DNA from: Campylobacteraceae bacterium
GTDB lineage: Bacteria; Campylobacterota; Campylobacteria; Campylobacterales; JALSKU01
Length of the DNA: 7,477 nucleotides
Direction: 5' to 3'
NCBI GenBank assembly: GCA_015488975.1
Contig: WFMT01000220.1
Span: forward strand, 1-7,477
In this document: piece by piece, positions 1 through 4,948 of the stretch
Layout: each line of letters opens with the position of its first letter
Position numbering within the stretch: position 1 is the stretch's first letter
Program-made: the position numbers and the translations under genes
Notes under the pieces: model-generated
Told to the model about the DNA's origin: nothing
The model's input: only the letters and a program-made list of their open reading frames with translations
The model's database searches: none

Positions 1-729
1 GACAAACCGCCCTTTAGTGGTAACACTGTAAGTAAAAGGCTGTATCTTCTTCATAGGTTCATTTCCGACAGAACCTGCTGCGTATTGATTGTTTTGATTT
101 CGTATTGCATTTATGATATCAGTAGTGCTTAGCTTGTAAAATGATAATTTTTCCGGATCTATCCATACTCTCATGGCATAGTCTTGTTCACCAAAAATAA
201 CAGCAGAGCCTACTCCTTGTATCCTTTTTAAAGCATCCATGACATTGACTTTGAGATAATTTGATATAAAAAGTCTGCTATGCCTTGCACCTTTTGAAGT
301 AAAGGCTATAACTTTTAACATATCAGGAGATCGCTCTTGAACACTGACTCCTTGTCGTCTCACAGCCAAGGGTAGCTTACTAAGAGCTAATTGAACCCTG
401 TTATTTACATCAACCTTTGCCTGTGAGACATTGGTTCCTATCTTAAAATTGACTCCGATTGTTAAAACTCCGCTAGGAGATGCTGTAGAAGTCATATATG
501 TCATATTCTCTACACCATTTATGGATTCTTCCAAAGTTGTTGCAACTGTTTTGGATATAGTTTCAGCATCAGCTCCTGGGTAAATGGCTTGCACATTTAT
601 CTGAGGTGGCGTAATGGCAGGATATTGTTTAACAGGCAACATTTGCATCGAAACTATACCTGCTATGATGATAAGTAAGGCTATTACAGTCGCAAAGATA
701 GGTCTGTTTATAAAAAACTTTGAAAACAT
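1..729 (-). CDS. RND (HAE1-family) efflux pump inner-membrane transporter, N-terminal part, cut by window edge
   Basis: This is the proton-driven inner-membrane pump of a tripartite drug/hydrophobe efflux system. Translating the minus strand from ATG at 727-729 gives 243 uninterrupted residues; the family is normally about 1,000-1,050 residues, so roughly three quarters lie beyond the left edge. The start is the family hallmark MFSKFFINRPIFA, followed by transmembrane helix 1 (about residues 10-29) and then MLPVKQYPAITPPQI, the usual entry into the periplasmic porter domain. YPGADAE, NNRVQLALSKLP and QGVSVQERSPDMLKV match the PN1 porter pattern of AcrB/CmeB/MexB; PN2 begins near residue 136. 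The proton-relay helices are not in the window. The ATG directly abuts the TAA of the adaptor gene, with GGGAA upstream as ribosome binding site, so co-translation is likely. The family is certain; the substrate cannot be told. Confidence 0.95.
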   Translation of the reverse strand, partial: MFSKFFINRPIFATVIALLIIIAGIVSMQMLPVKQYPAITPPQINVQAIYPGADAETISKTVATTLEESINGVENMTYMTSTASPSGVLTIGVNFKIGTNVSQAKVDVNNRVQLALSKLPLAVRRQGVSVQERSPDMLKVIAFTSKGARHSRLFISNYLKVNVMDALKRIQGVGSAVIFGEQDYAMRVWIDPEKLSFYKLSTTDIINAIRNQNNQYAAGSVGNEPMKKIQPFTYSVTTKGRFV

Positions 730-1863
730 TTATTTTCCCTGATTGTTAATGATCTTATCTATAATCACTTTGCCACCTGGTCTTAATCTAAAAAAATTAT
801 TTATTATAACTTTATCCCCACTTTTTAGATGGCTTCTTTTTACTATGTAATATTTTCCACTTTCTCTTCCAAGAATAACAGGCAATACTCTAACATGTCC
901 ATCTTTGACTACGAATACTACTGTGCCTAAAGGATTTTGTAAAACTGCTTTTTGGGGAATCATAATAACATTTTTTTGACTTATGCCTCTTAAAATAATT
1001 TTTGCAAAACTCCCTGGCATTAAGTATCCGTTTTTATTGTCTAAAATAGCACGAAATCTTACAACCGAAGTTTTTTGATCCACATTTGGATCTATAAAAT
1101 CAACAACACCTTTTTCTTTTAGAGTTTTTCCATTAATTATCACATTAATTCTTATTTTTTTATTTTCCGGTATTTGCCATAAATGATTTTTTATATTTAT
1201 ATAATCACTAAAAGGCATAGAAAAGCTAATATATACTTTATTATCATTTATAATATTTACAAGAGTAGTCGGTGGAGTAGAAGTTACAAAATCACCTACA
1301 TCAACTTTTTTGAGTCCTGCTATTCCACTGATTGGTGATACAACTTTCGTATAGGCAAGATTGATTTGTGCTTGTTCCAACCTTGCTTTTGATAAAGATA
1401 AGGAAGCTTTTGCCTGTTCATAAGCAGATAGCGTATCATCTTTCTTCTCTTGGCTAACAGCCTTTTGTATGTAGAGTTTTTTGATTCTATTCCAATTTCT
1501 AACAGCATTGCTCAAAACAGCTTTTGCCATTTGAAGTGAAGCCTTAGCCCCATCAACTTTTGCCTTGTAAACACTATCTTCTATTTTGTAAAGCAATTCT
1601 CCCTTGTTTACTTTTTCTCCTTCGATAAAATACTTTTTTTCCAAAATACCTGAAACTCTGGAAACAACTTTAACATTTTTAAAAGATTTTATTTGTGCCG
1701 GATATTTTAAAAGTACCTCTGTTGTCATTGGTTTAGAAACTATATAAATATCGGCTTTTGGAGTTGGCATTTTAAATACTCTCGTATGAGAAGGTCTTGC
1801 TGCAAAAGCAAACAATGAGGTTGCTAATATTAAAAATATTGCTCGAAAGCTTAAATTTTTCAT
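730..1863 (-). CDS. RND efflux periplasmic adaptor (membrane fusion protein, AcrA/CmeA/HlyD type)
   Basis: This periplasmic adaptor bridges the RND pump and the outer-membrane channel. The 377 residues are of usual length. Residues 1-21 form a signal peptide ending FAFA. The two halves of the lipoyl domain are at about 62-96 (VVSRVSGILEKKYFIEG) and 171-207 (VVSPISGIAGLKKVDVGD). They flank an alpha-helical hairpin at 97-170 rich in Ala, Lys and Gln. A beta-barrel follows (about 208-294, including DFIDPNVDQKTSVVRFRA and LMPGSFAKI), then a membrane-proximal domain to about 370. The hairpin and IDPN regions resemble Campylobacter jejuni CmeA as I recall it. No lipobox cysteine follows the signal peptide, so unlike AcrA/CmeA this copy is probably not lipidated. 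The start ATG lies in an ATGA overlap with the tolC-like stop, with AAGGAT at 1872-1877 as ribosome binding site. Translational coupling within the operon is inferred. Confidence 0.95.
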   Translation of the reverse strand: MKNLSFRAIFLILATSLFAFAARPSHTRVFKMPTPKADIYIVSKPMTTEVLLKYPAQIKSFKNVKVVSRVSGILEKKYFIEGEKVNKGELLYKIEDSVYKAKVDGAKASLQMAKAVLSNAVRNWNRIKKLYIQKAVSQEKKDDTLSAYEQAKASLSLSKARLEQAQINLAYTKVVSPISGIAGLKKVDVGDFVTSTPPTTLVNIINDNKVYISFSMPFSDYINIKNHLWQIPENKKIRINVIINGKTLKEKGVVDFIDPNVDQKTSVVRFRAILDNKNGYLMPGSFAKIILRGISQKNVIMIPQKAVLQNPLGTVVFVVKDGHVRVLPVILGRESGKYYIVKRSHLKSGDKVIINNFFRLRPGGKVIIDKIINNQGK

Positions 1864-3086
1864 TTTATAAAATCCTTAATATCATTGTTTGTGTAATAAT
1901 AATAAGTTGCATAAGCAATTTGCAAGTCATTAAGAGCTTTTTCATATTGTGCTTTTGCATTTGTTTGAACACTCAGTGCATCAAGATAAGTTACATTATC
2001 CACACTGCCGGCATTAAACTTTTTATATATATTTTTATAAACACTCTCAGCCGCGACAAGAAAGCTTTTTGCACTTTTTATTTGAGCTTTGATTGTGTTT
2101 ATTTTTGATAAAGCTAATCTTATATTTATATTTTGTTCATTTTTAAGTTGATTTATCTGCTCCTGCATCGCCATCTTTTGTGCAAGCAAAGACTCTTTTT
2201 GCTTTAAAATAACACTGTTATCAAATATATTTATATTAAAACTAAGCATTAAGTTATTTTGATTATCTAAGCCCCTTGGATGGAGTGTATCATACCTTCC
2301 ATATCCATACAAGCTAAAAGTATCTTCCAATCTAATCTGAGGCTTATAATATGATCCTATACTTTTAGCGGCAAACTTTAATGATTTTGCATCTTCTTTT
2401 AAAATATTTATTTGATCACTTAAACTTTTTTCCGTATTCAAAGGCACTGTTATATCAATATTTTTTAATACACCAATCTTTCTGCCAACTCTTAGTGATA
2501 AAAGCTTTTTGAGTGAATATATTTGATATTTGGTAGCATCTATGAGATAAATATTATTACTTAGGGCTGCTCTTAGTTTATCTACACTCTCTATTGTCAC
2601 ACTTCCAACTTTGAAAAATTTCTTCATTCTTGATACTTCAGCTTTTAACTGAATATTTTTTTCTTTTAAAGCTTTGAGAGTTTGTTTTGTACTTAATATG
2701 GTAAAATAATCTCTCGTAATAATTAGTTGCAAATTCTTACTATATAAAGATGTATCATATTTTGCAGATTTAAGCAAAGCAGAATTTTGCTTGATAATAT
2801 TTGCTCTTCTTCCACCATCATACAAGTCAATGCCAGCACCAATATATCCAGTATACACATCGCCTGGTCTCATTGGGACTCTATTATCCATTCTCTGATA
2901 AGACCCTCCTATATGGACGGTGGGGTAGTAAGAATTCTTTGATGATTGTAACTGTTTTTGTTTTGAGATCTGTATGTACTGCTTTGATTTTATAATTTTA
3001 TTATTCTTGGATGCAAAAACAAGAAGTGATTTCAAATTATCCCCATATAAGACCATGCACAAAGTCAATAATATTATATATTTCAT
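1860..3086 (-). CDS. TolC-family outer membrane efflux protein
   Basis: This is the trimeric outer-membrane/periplasmic tunnel for the RND pump. The 408 residues start with a short signal peptide (MKYIILLTLCMVLYG); the early Cys10 does not sit in a good lipobox. The family's internal duplication is visible. A strand-type segment YYPTVHIGGSY (53-63) corresponds to YKPQIRLEDTFSLYG (247-261), and a helix motif FKVGSVTIESVDKLRAALS (158-176) corresponds to FNAGSVDNVTYLDALSVQT (357-375). This is the two-repeat OEP pattern. Long Lys/Gln/Ala-rich stretches between them suit the coiled-coil tunnel. The start ATG has AAGGAG at 3095-3100, 8 bases upstream. The gene sits between marR and the adaptor, giving the order channel-adaptor-pump, unlike the adaptor-pump-channel order of cmeABC. 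It is the first pump gene after a structured spacer, so its expression may be set separately from marR. Confidence 0.92.
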   Translation of the reverse strand: MKYIILLTLCMVLYGDNLKSLLVFASKNNKIIKSKQYIQISKQKQLQSSKNSYYPTVHIGGSYQRMDNRVPMRPGDVYTGYIGAGIDLYDGGRRANIIKQNSALLKSAKYDTSLYSKNLQLIITRDYFTILSTKQTLKALKEKNIQLKAEVSRMKKFFKVGSVTIESVDKLRAALSNNIYLIDATKYQIYSLKKLLSLRVGRKIGVLKNIDITVPLNTEKSLSDQINILKEDAKSLKFAAKSIGSYYKPQIRLEDTFSLYGYGRYDTLHPRGLDNQNNLMLSFNINIFDNSVILKQKESLLAQKMAMQEQINQLKNEQNINIRLALSKINTIKAQIKSAKSFLVAAESVYKNIYKKFNAGSVDNVTYLDALSVQTNAKAQYEKALNDLQIAYATYYYYTNNDIKDFIK

Positions 3087-3102
3087 CTAATAATCTCCTT
3101 TT

Positions 3103-3139
3103 TACTAAAGCAAGCTTCAGCGAAAATTTCTCTTTAGTA
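3103..3139 (-). repeat. Inverted repeat in the tolC leader
   Basis: TACTAAAG at 3103-3110 is the exact reverse complement of CTTTAGTA at 3132-3139, with a 21-base loop. It ends just upstream of the tolC ribosome binding site. An overlapping alternative pairs AAAGCAA (3107-3113) with TTGCTTT (3140-3146) and would exclude both this stem and the neighbouring TTGCCC/GGGCAA hairpin. The pairing is seen in the sequence; a regulatory role is inference. Confidence 0.5.
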
Positions 3140-3144
3140 TTGCT

Positions 3145-3160
3145 TTGCCCTGACGGGCAA
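3145..3160 (-). repeat. Compact TTGCCC/GGGCAA hairpin between marR and tolC
   Basis: A perfect 6-bp stem (3145-3150 with 3155-3160) encloses a 4-base loop and is G+C-rich in an otherwise A+T-rich spacer. No run of U follows it on the minus strand, so it is not a standard intrinsic terminator. It could be a processing or pausing hairpin, or a piece of a dispersed palindromic repeat. Confidence 0.5.
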
Positions 3161-3162
3161 GA

Positions 3163-3216
3163 GAAACATTCATGATTTTTATTTTTGTTTGTATTTTTGA
3201 AAAACATGAATGTTTC
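3163..3216 (-). repeat. Long inverted repeat covering the end of marR
   Basis: GAAACATTCATG at 3163-3174 and CATGAATGTTTC at 3205-3216 are exact reverse complements (12 bp). With one bulged base (3175) the stem continues by five A-T pairs (3176-3180 with 3200-3204), leaving a loop of about 19 bases. The outer arm contributes two bases of the marR TGA stop at 3215-3217. On the minus strand no U-run follows, so it is not a canonical terminator. It may stabilise the marR 3' end, partly separate marR from the pump genes, or be an inserted palindromic repeat. Confidence 0.6.
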
Positions 3217-3649
3217 ATTGATTTAACTCCAAATAATACTTTTTTATTTTTTCCAAAACTTTTATAGTAGTGCTATAATCGCTTTCTCCTATGATATCTT
3301 CCAAATCTTTTTTTTGTTTTTCAAATACCGGTGCAAGTTTTTTAACATTCTCTTTTGTTTTTTCCGTAACAAATATTTCAAACACTCTTTTATCTCTAGG
3401 TGAAGATTTTCGCATCAACTTATCTTTTTTTATTAAGGTATTTATCATCCTGGTTATAGTTGTTTTATCTTTATGCAACTCTTCGGCGATCTGTGTTTGG
3501 GAGAGTCCCGGCATTTCATATACCAATTTTAAAAGCAATCCCTGTTCATTACTTATGCCATAAGGTTTAAGGTATTTATTGTGTTCGTTTTCCATGATAT
3601 TTTTAGTTAGTTTTAATTGAAGTAAAATATGATTTTTTATATCGTTCAA
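3215..3649 (-). CDS. MarR-family winged-helix transcriptional regulator
   Basis: This is a dimeric repressor, inferred to control itself and the efflux genes downstream. The 144 residues are normal MarR length. The helix-turn-helix is at about 49-78 (LSQTQIAEELHKDKTTITRM as its core), followed by the wing at about 79-95 with the conserved D-x-R (RDKR, 85-88) and the family TEK turn. N- and C-terminal helices form the dimer interface. The start codon is TTG (3647-3649), chosen because AAGGAG lies five bases upstream at 3655-3660; the next in-frame ATG (codon 19) would remove part of the dimerisation helix. A 20-bp palindrome lies immediately upstream, just where an autorepressor should bind. 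Such regulators usually respond to small aromatic or oxidising compounds, but the inducer cannot be read from the sequence. Confidence 0.92.
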   Translation of the reverse strand: MNDIKNHILLQLKLTKNIMENEHNKYLKPYGISNEQGLLLKLVYEMPGLSQTQIAEELHKDKTTITRMINTLIKKDKLMRKSSPRDKRVFEIFVTEKTKENVKKLAPVFEKQKKDLEDIIGESDYSTTIKVLEKIKKYYLELNQ

Positions 3650-3654
3650 AAAGA

Positions 3655-3660
3655 CTCCTT
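3655..3660 (-). promoter_or_regulatory. Ribosome binding site deciding the TTG start of marR
   Basis: AAGGAG on the minus strand lies five bases before TTG at 3647-3649. No ATG or GTG is available at this spacing, so it supports the non-ATG start. Confidence 0.7.
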
Positions 3661-3664
3661 ATCA

Positions 3665-3684
3665 ATAGTTGTATATGCAACTAT
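3665..3684 (-). promoter_or_regulatory. Candidate MarR operator (20-bp palindrome)
   Basis: The sequence ATAGTTG-TATATG-CAACTAT has perfect 7-bp arms (3665-3671 and 3678-3684), and all but one of the three central pairs also match. A TTG(N6)CAA core in a site of about 20 bp is the geometry expected for MarR-type dimers such as the E. coli mar operator. It sits 4 bases upstream of the marR ribosome binding site and overlaps a -10-like hexamer, so repression by occlusion is plausible. The palindrome is seen; binding by the adjacent MarR is inferred. Confidence 0.72.
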
Positions 3685-3685
3685 A
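3680..3685 (-). promoter_or_regulatory. Possible -10 box of the marR-efflux operon
   Basis: TATAGT on the minus strand (five of six bases of TATAAT) lies about 30 bases before the marR start and inside the candidate operator. No convincing -35 is seen 17 bases further up, which is usual for vegetative promoters in Campylobacterota. TACTAT at 3691-3696 is a weaker alternative. Confidence 0.4.
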
Positions 3686-3764
3686 AAAGAATAGTACAAT
3701 AGGCTCTCTTAAATCATGCTAAAATGAATATAATCCAAATCAACAATAAATTAAATATATAAAA

Positions 3765-4322
3765 TTAAACTTTTTTTAGAAATTTTGAGAGCAATACAAT
3801 ACGAGTTCCGTTTACCCTACCTTCTATTTGGTCTTTATTCTCACTTAAAGATATATTTTTTACCACAGTGCCTCTTTTTGCAGTAAAACCGGCACCCTTA
3901 ACTTCTAAATCTTTTATTATAATAACACTATCTCCGGTATTTAACACATTACCATTACTGTCCAAAGTTGGATCTGTTTGTACCTGGGTATATAACTGCA
4001 TCTCTTCTGCCAAGATTTTTGTATCATCATCAATGTACATCATATCGAGCAAATCCTGAGGCCATCCTTCACTTGATATGGATTCTAAAATTCTATATAT
4101 AAGAGCTTGAACGATAGGTACTTCGCTCCACATTGACTCATTTAAACACCTCCAATGTCTTGGAGTTTCAGAGTTAGGGTGATTTATATTGTCTAAACAA
4201 GTATCACAAATTAAAATATAATCATTTCTAGGCTTGATTTCATATAATTGTAAGTTTGAAGAAGTTCCACACAATTCACAAACCCCACCACTTCTTTGCA
4301 AGACCTGTTCTTTTTCATTCAT
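3765..4322 (-). CDS. PhnA/YjdM-like zinc-ribbon protein
   Basis: The product is a 185-residue cytoplasmic protein of the PhnA (YjdM) family. An N-terminal zinc ribbon is formed by C15-x2-C18 (VCELCG) and C39-x2-C42 (CDTC). A middle helical part contains HWRCLNESMWS (56-66) and EGWPQDLLDMMY (85-96). The C-terminal PhnA domain covers about 121-185 (DSNGNVLNTGDSVIIIKDLE, then VKGAGFTAKRGTVVKNI). Despite the name, the family has no established role in phosphonate breakdown and is unrelated to phosphonoacetate hydrolase; its function is unknown. I start it at ATG 4320-4322, with AAAGGA at 4330-4335 seven bases upstream. A longer reading from a TTG at 4349 would begin three bases from the tRNA 3' end and adds no family residues. 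It may be cotranscribed with the tRNA 29 bases upstream. No strong terminator is seen behind it. Confidence 0.88.
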   Translation of the reverse strand: MNEKEQVLQRSGGVCELCGTSSNLQLYEIKPRNDYILICDTCLDNINHPNSETPRHWRCLNESMWSEVPIVQALIYRILESISSEGWPQDLLDMMYIDDDTKILAEEMQLYTQVQTDPTLDSNGNVLNTGDSVIIIKDLEVKGAGFTAKRGTVVKNISLSENKDQIEGRVNGTRIVLLSKFLKKV

Positions 4323-4329
4323 AGAATTT

Positions 4330-4335
4330 TCCTTT
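4330..4335 (-). promoter_or_regulatory. Ribosome binding site deciding the phnA-like start
   Basis: AAAGGA on the minus strand is seven bases before ATG 4320-4322. It supports the 185-residue product over a longer TTG-initiated reading that would begin beside the tRNA. Confidence 0.6.
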
Positions 4336-4351
4336 AAGATTATCCACAATA

Positions 4352-4436
4352 TGGTGCGACCGGGGGGATTTGAACCCCCACACCCGAAAGCACTACCCCC
4401 TCAAGATAGCGTGTCTACCAGTTCCACCACGGTCGC
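4352..4436 (-). tRNA. tRNA-Leu (anticodon GAG), CCA encoded
   Basis: The minus strand folds as a class II tRNA of 85 nt including CCA. The acceptor stem GCGACCG (4430-4436) pairs perfectly with CGGTCGC (4356-4362), followed by discriminator A and encoded CCA (4352-4354). The anticodon stem CTATC/GGTAG (one G-U) holds loop TTGAGGG, giving anticodon GAG at 4400-4402, which reads CUC/CUU leucine codons. The variable arm around CTTTCGGG is long, as in tRNA-Leu. The T arm is GGGGG-TTCAAAT-CCCCC. It lies 38 bases after atpE, behind a hairpin, and 29 bases before the phnA-like gene. Confidence 0.96.
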
Positions 4437-4441
4437 ATTGG

Positions 4442-4469
4442 TGCCAAGTGTTACAAAAAACACTTGGCA
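4442..4469 (-). terminator. Strong hairpin between atpE and tRNA-Leu
   Basis: TGCCAAGTGTT (4442-4452) and AACACTTGGCA (4459-4469) are exact reverse complements, an 11-bp stem with a 6-base loop. It starts 5 bases after the atpE stop. Read on the minus strand, the stem is followed by CCAAT and the tRNA, not by a U-run. Read on the plus strand it is followed by AA then TTTTT, a better intrinsic terminator. It may therefore end or protect the atpE mRNA, mark a processing site ahead of the tRNA, or stop antisense transcription. Confidence 0.6.
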
Positions 4470-4474
4470 AATTT

Positions 4475-4810
4475 TTAGCTTAAGAAAGGGTTTGCATATA
4501 ATGCTATCAAAGCGATAACAAGTGCATAAATAACCTGAGCTTCAATCATCGCTAAAGCGATAAACATGGTAGTCATCAATTTACCACCAAGACCTGGATT
4601 TCTAGCTGTTCCCGCTATAGTAGCAGCAGCAGTATTTCCCATTCCTATAGCACCGCCAAGTGCAGCAAGGCCTAGGCCTATACCAGCAGCAACTACAGAA
4701 AATGATGCCAATCCGGAAGCATTTGCGGCAACTTTTAAAACTTTAACACCATCTTGCCCGGCAAATGCAACCCCTGCAACAGCCAATAAAAGTAATAATA
4801 CTTTTTTCAT
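4475..4810 (-). CDS. atpE: F-type ATP synthase F0 subunit c
   Basis: This is the proteolipid subunit that forms the rotating membrane ring of F1F0-ATP synthase. The 111 residues comprise a hydrophobic signal-like N-terminus (1-18, MKKVLLLLLAVAGVAFAG), helix 1 (about 34-65, Gly/Ala-rich with GIGLGLAALGGAIGMG), the polar loop R70-N71-P72 that contacts the F1 stalk, and helix 2 (about 79-105) with the ion-carrying carboxylate E90 in MIEAQVIYAL, ending YANPFLS. Compared with typical c subunits of 75-85 residues, the extra length is the N-terminal extension, which I recall as common in Campylobacterota. By alignment with the Na+ enzyme of Ilyobacter, the Gln ligand is replaced by M57 and Ser/Thr after the Glu by A91/Q92, so protons are the likely coupling ion. 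AGGAG at 4818-4822 precedes the ATG by 7 bases. No other atp genes are adjacent. Confidence 0.97.
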   Translation of the reverse strand: MKKVLLLLLAVAGVAFAGQDGVKVLKVAANASGLASFSVVAAGIGLGLAALGGAIGMGNTAAATIAGTARNPGLGGKLMTTMFIALAMIEAQVIYALVIALIALYANPFLS

Positions 4811-4827
4811 ACTATGTCTCCTAAAAT

Positions 4828-4859
4828 AAGATATAAAATACTTAATATTTTAATATCTT
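4828..4859 (-). promoter_or_regulatory. A/U stem-loop in the atpE leader
   Basis: AAGATATAAAATA (4828-4840) and TATTTTAATATCTT (4846-4859) are reverse complements apart from one bulged base, with a 5-base loop CTTAA. The stem ends 5 bases before the AGGAG ribosome binding site. It could stabilise the abundant atpE mRNA or help ribosome loading. In A+T-rich DNA such repeats can also arise by chance, and promoter elements may be hidden inside it. Confidence 0.4.
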
Positions 4860-4872
4860 TTAAAATTATTTA

Positions 4873-4912
4873 CAAAGTCCGTTCGGATAGCGTATCCCTA
4901 CTTATCACTTTG
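4873..4912. repeat. Small cluster of inverted repeats in the pnp-atpE spacer
   Basis: A G+C-richer patch holds TCCG-TT-CGGA (4878-4887) and, overlapping it, GGATA-GCG-TATCC (4885-4897). Both are enclosed by CAAAGT (4873-4878) and ACTTTG (4907-4912). The two inner hairpins exclude each other. There is no U-run, so it is not an obvious pnp terminator; it may be a repeat remnant or an mRNA processing site. Confidence 0.4.
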
Positions 4913-4948
4913 AGGTTGTATTTTATCTAAATATTTGTTAAAATATAC

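Noticed and set aside
1797..2108. Plus-strand open frame of 103 codons across the tolC-adaptor junction
   Set aside because: It is antisense to two well-supported overlapping genes and has no domain-like pattern.
4323..4349. Nine-codon N-terminal extension of the phnA-like gene from a TTG
   Set aside because: It begins three bases from the tRNA 3' end, has no room for a ribosome binding site, and the ATG at 4320-4322 has a good one.
4234..4518. Plus-strand open frame of 94 codons with an RPGGFEPPHPKA-like stretch
   Set aside because: It runs antisense through the tRNA-Leu gene. The RPGGFEPP string is the well-known spurious translation of a tRNA complement, and the frame also overlaps the phnA-like gene and atpE.
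4566..4829. Plus-strand open frame of 87 codons opposite atpE
   Set aside because: Its proline/alanine-rich product is the mirror of the Gly/Ala-rich atpE codons; atpE is unambiguous on the other strand.
4931..4946. ATATTT-GTTA-AAATAT as a terminator of pnp
   Set aside because: It is a 6-bp stem of A-T pairs only, directly after the pnp stop; this is too weak to call in A+T-rich DNA.
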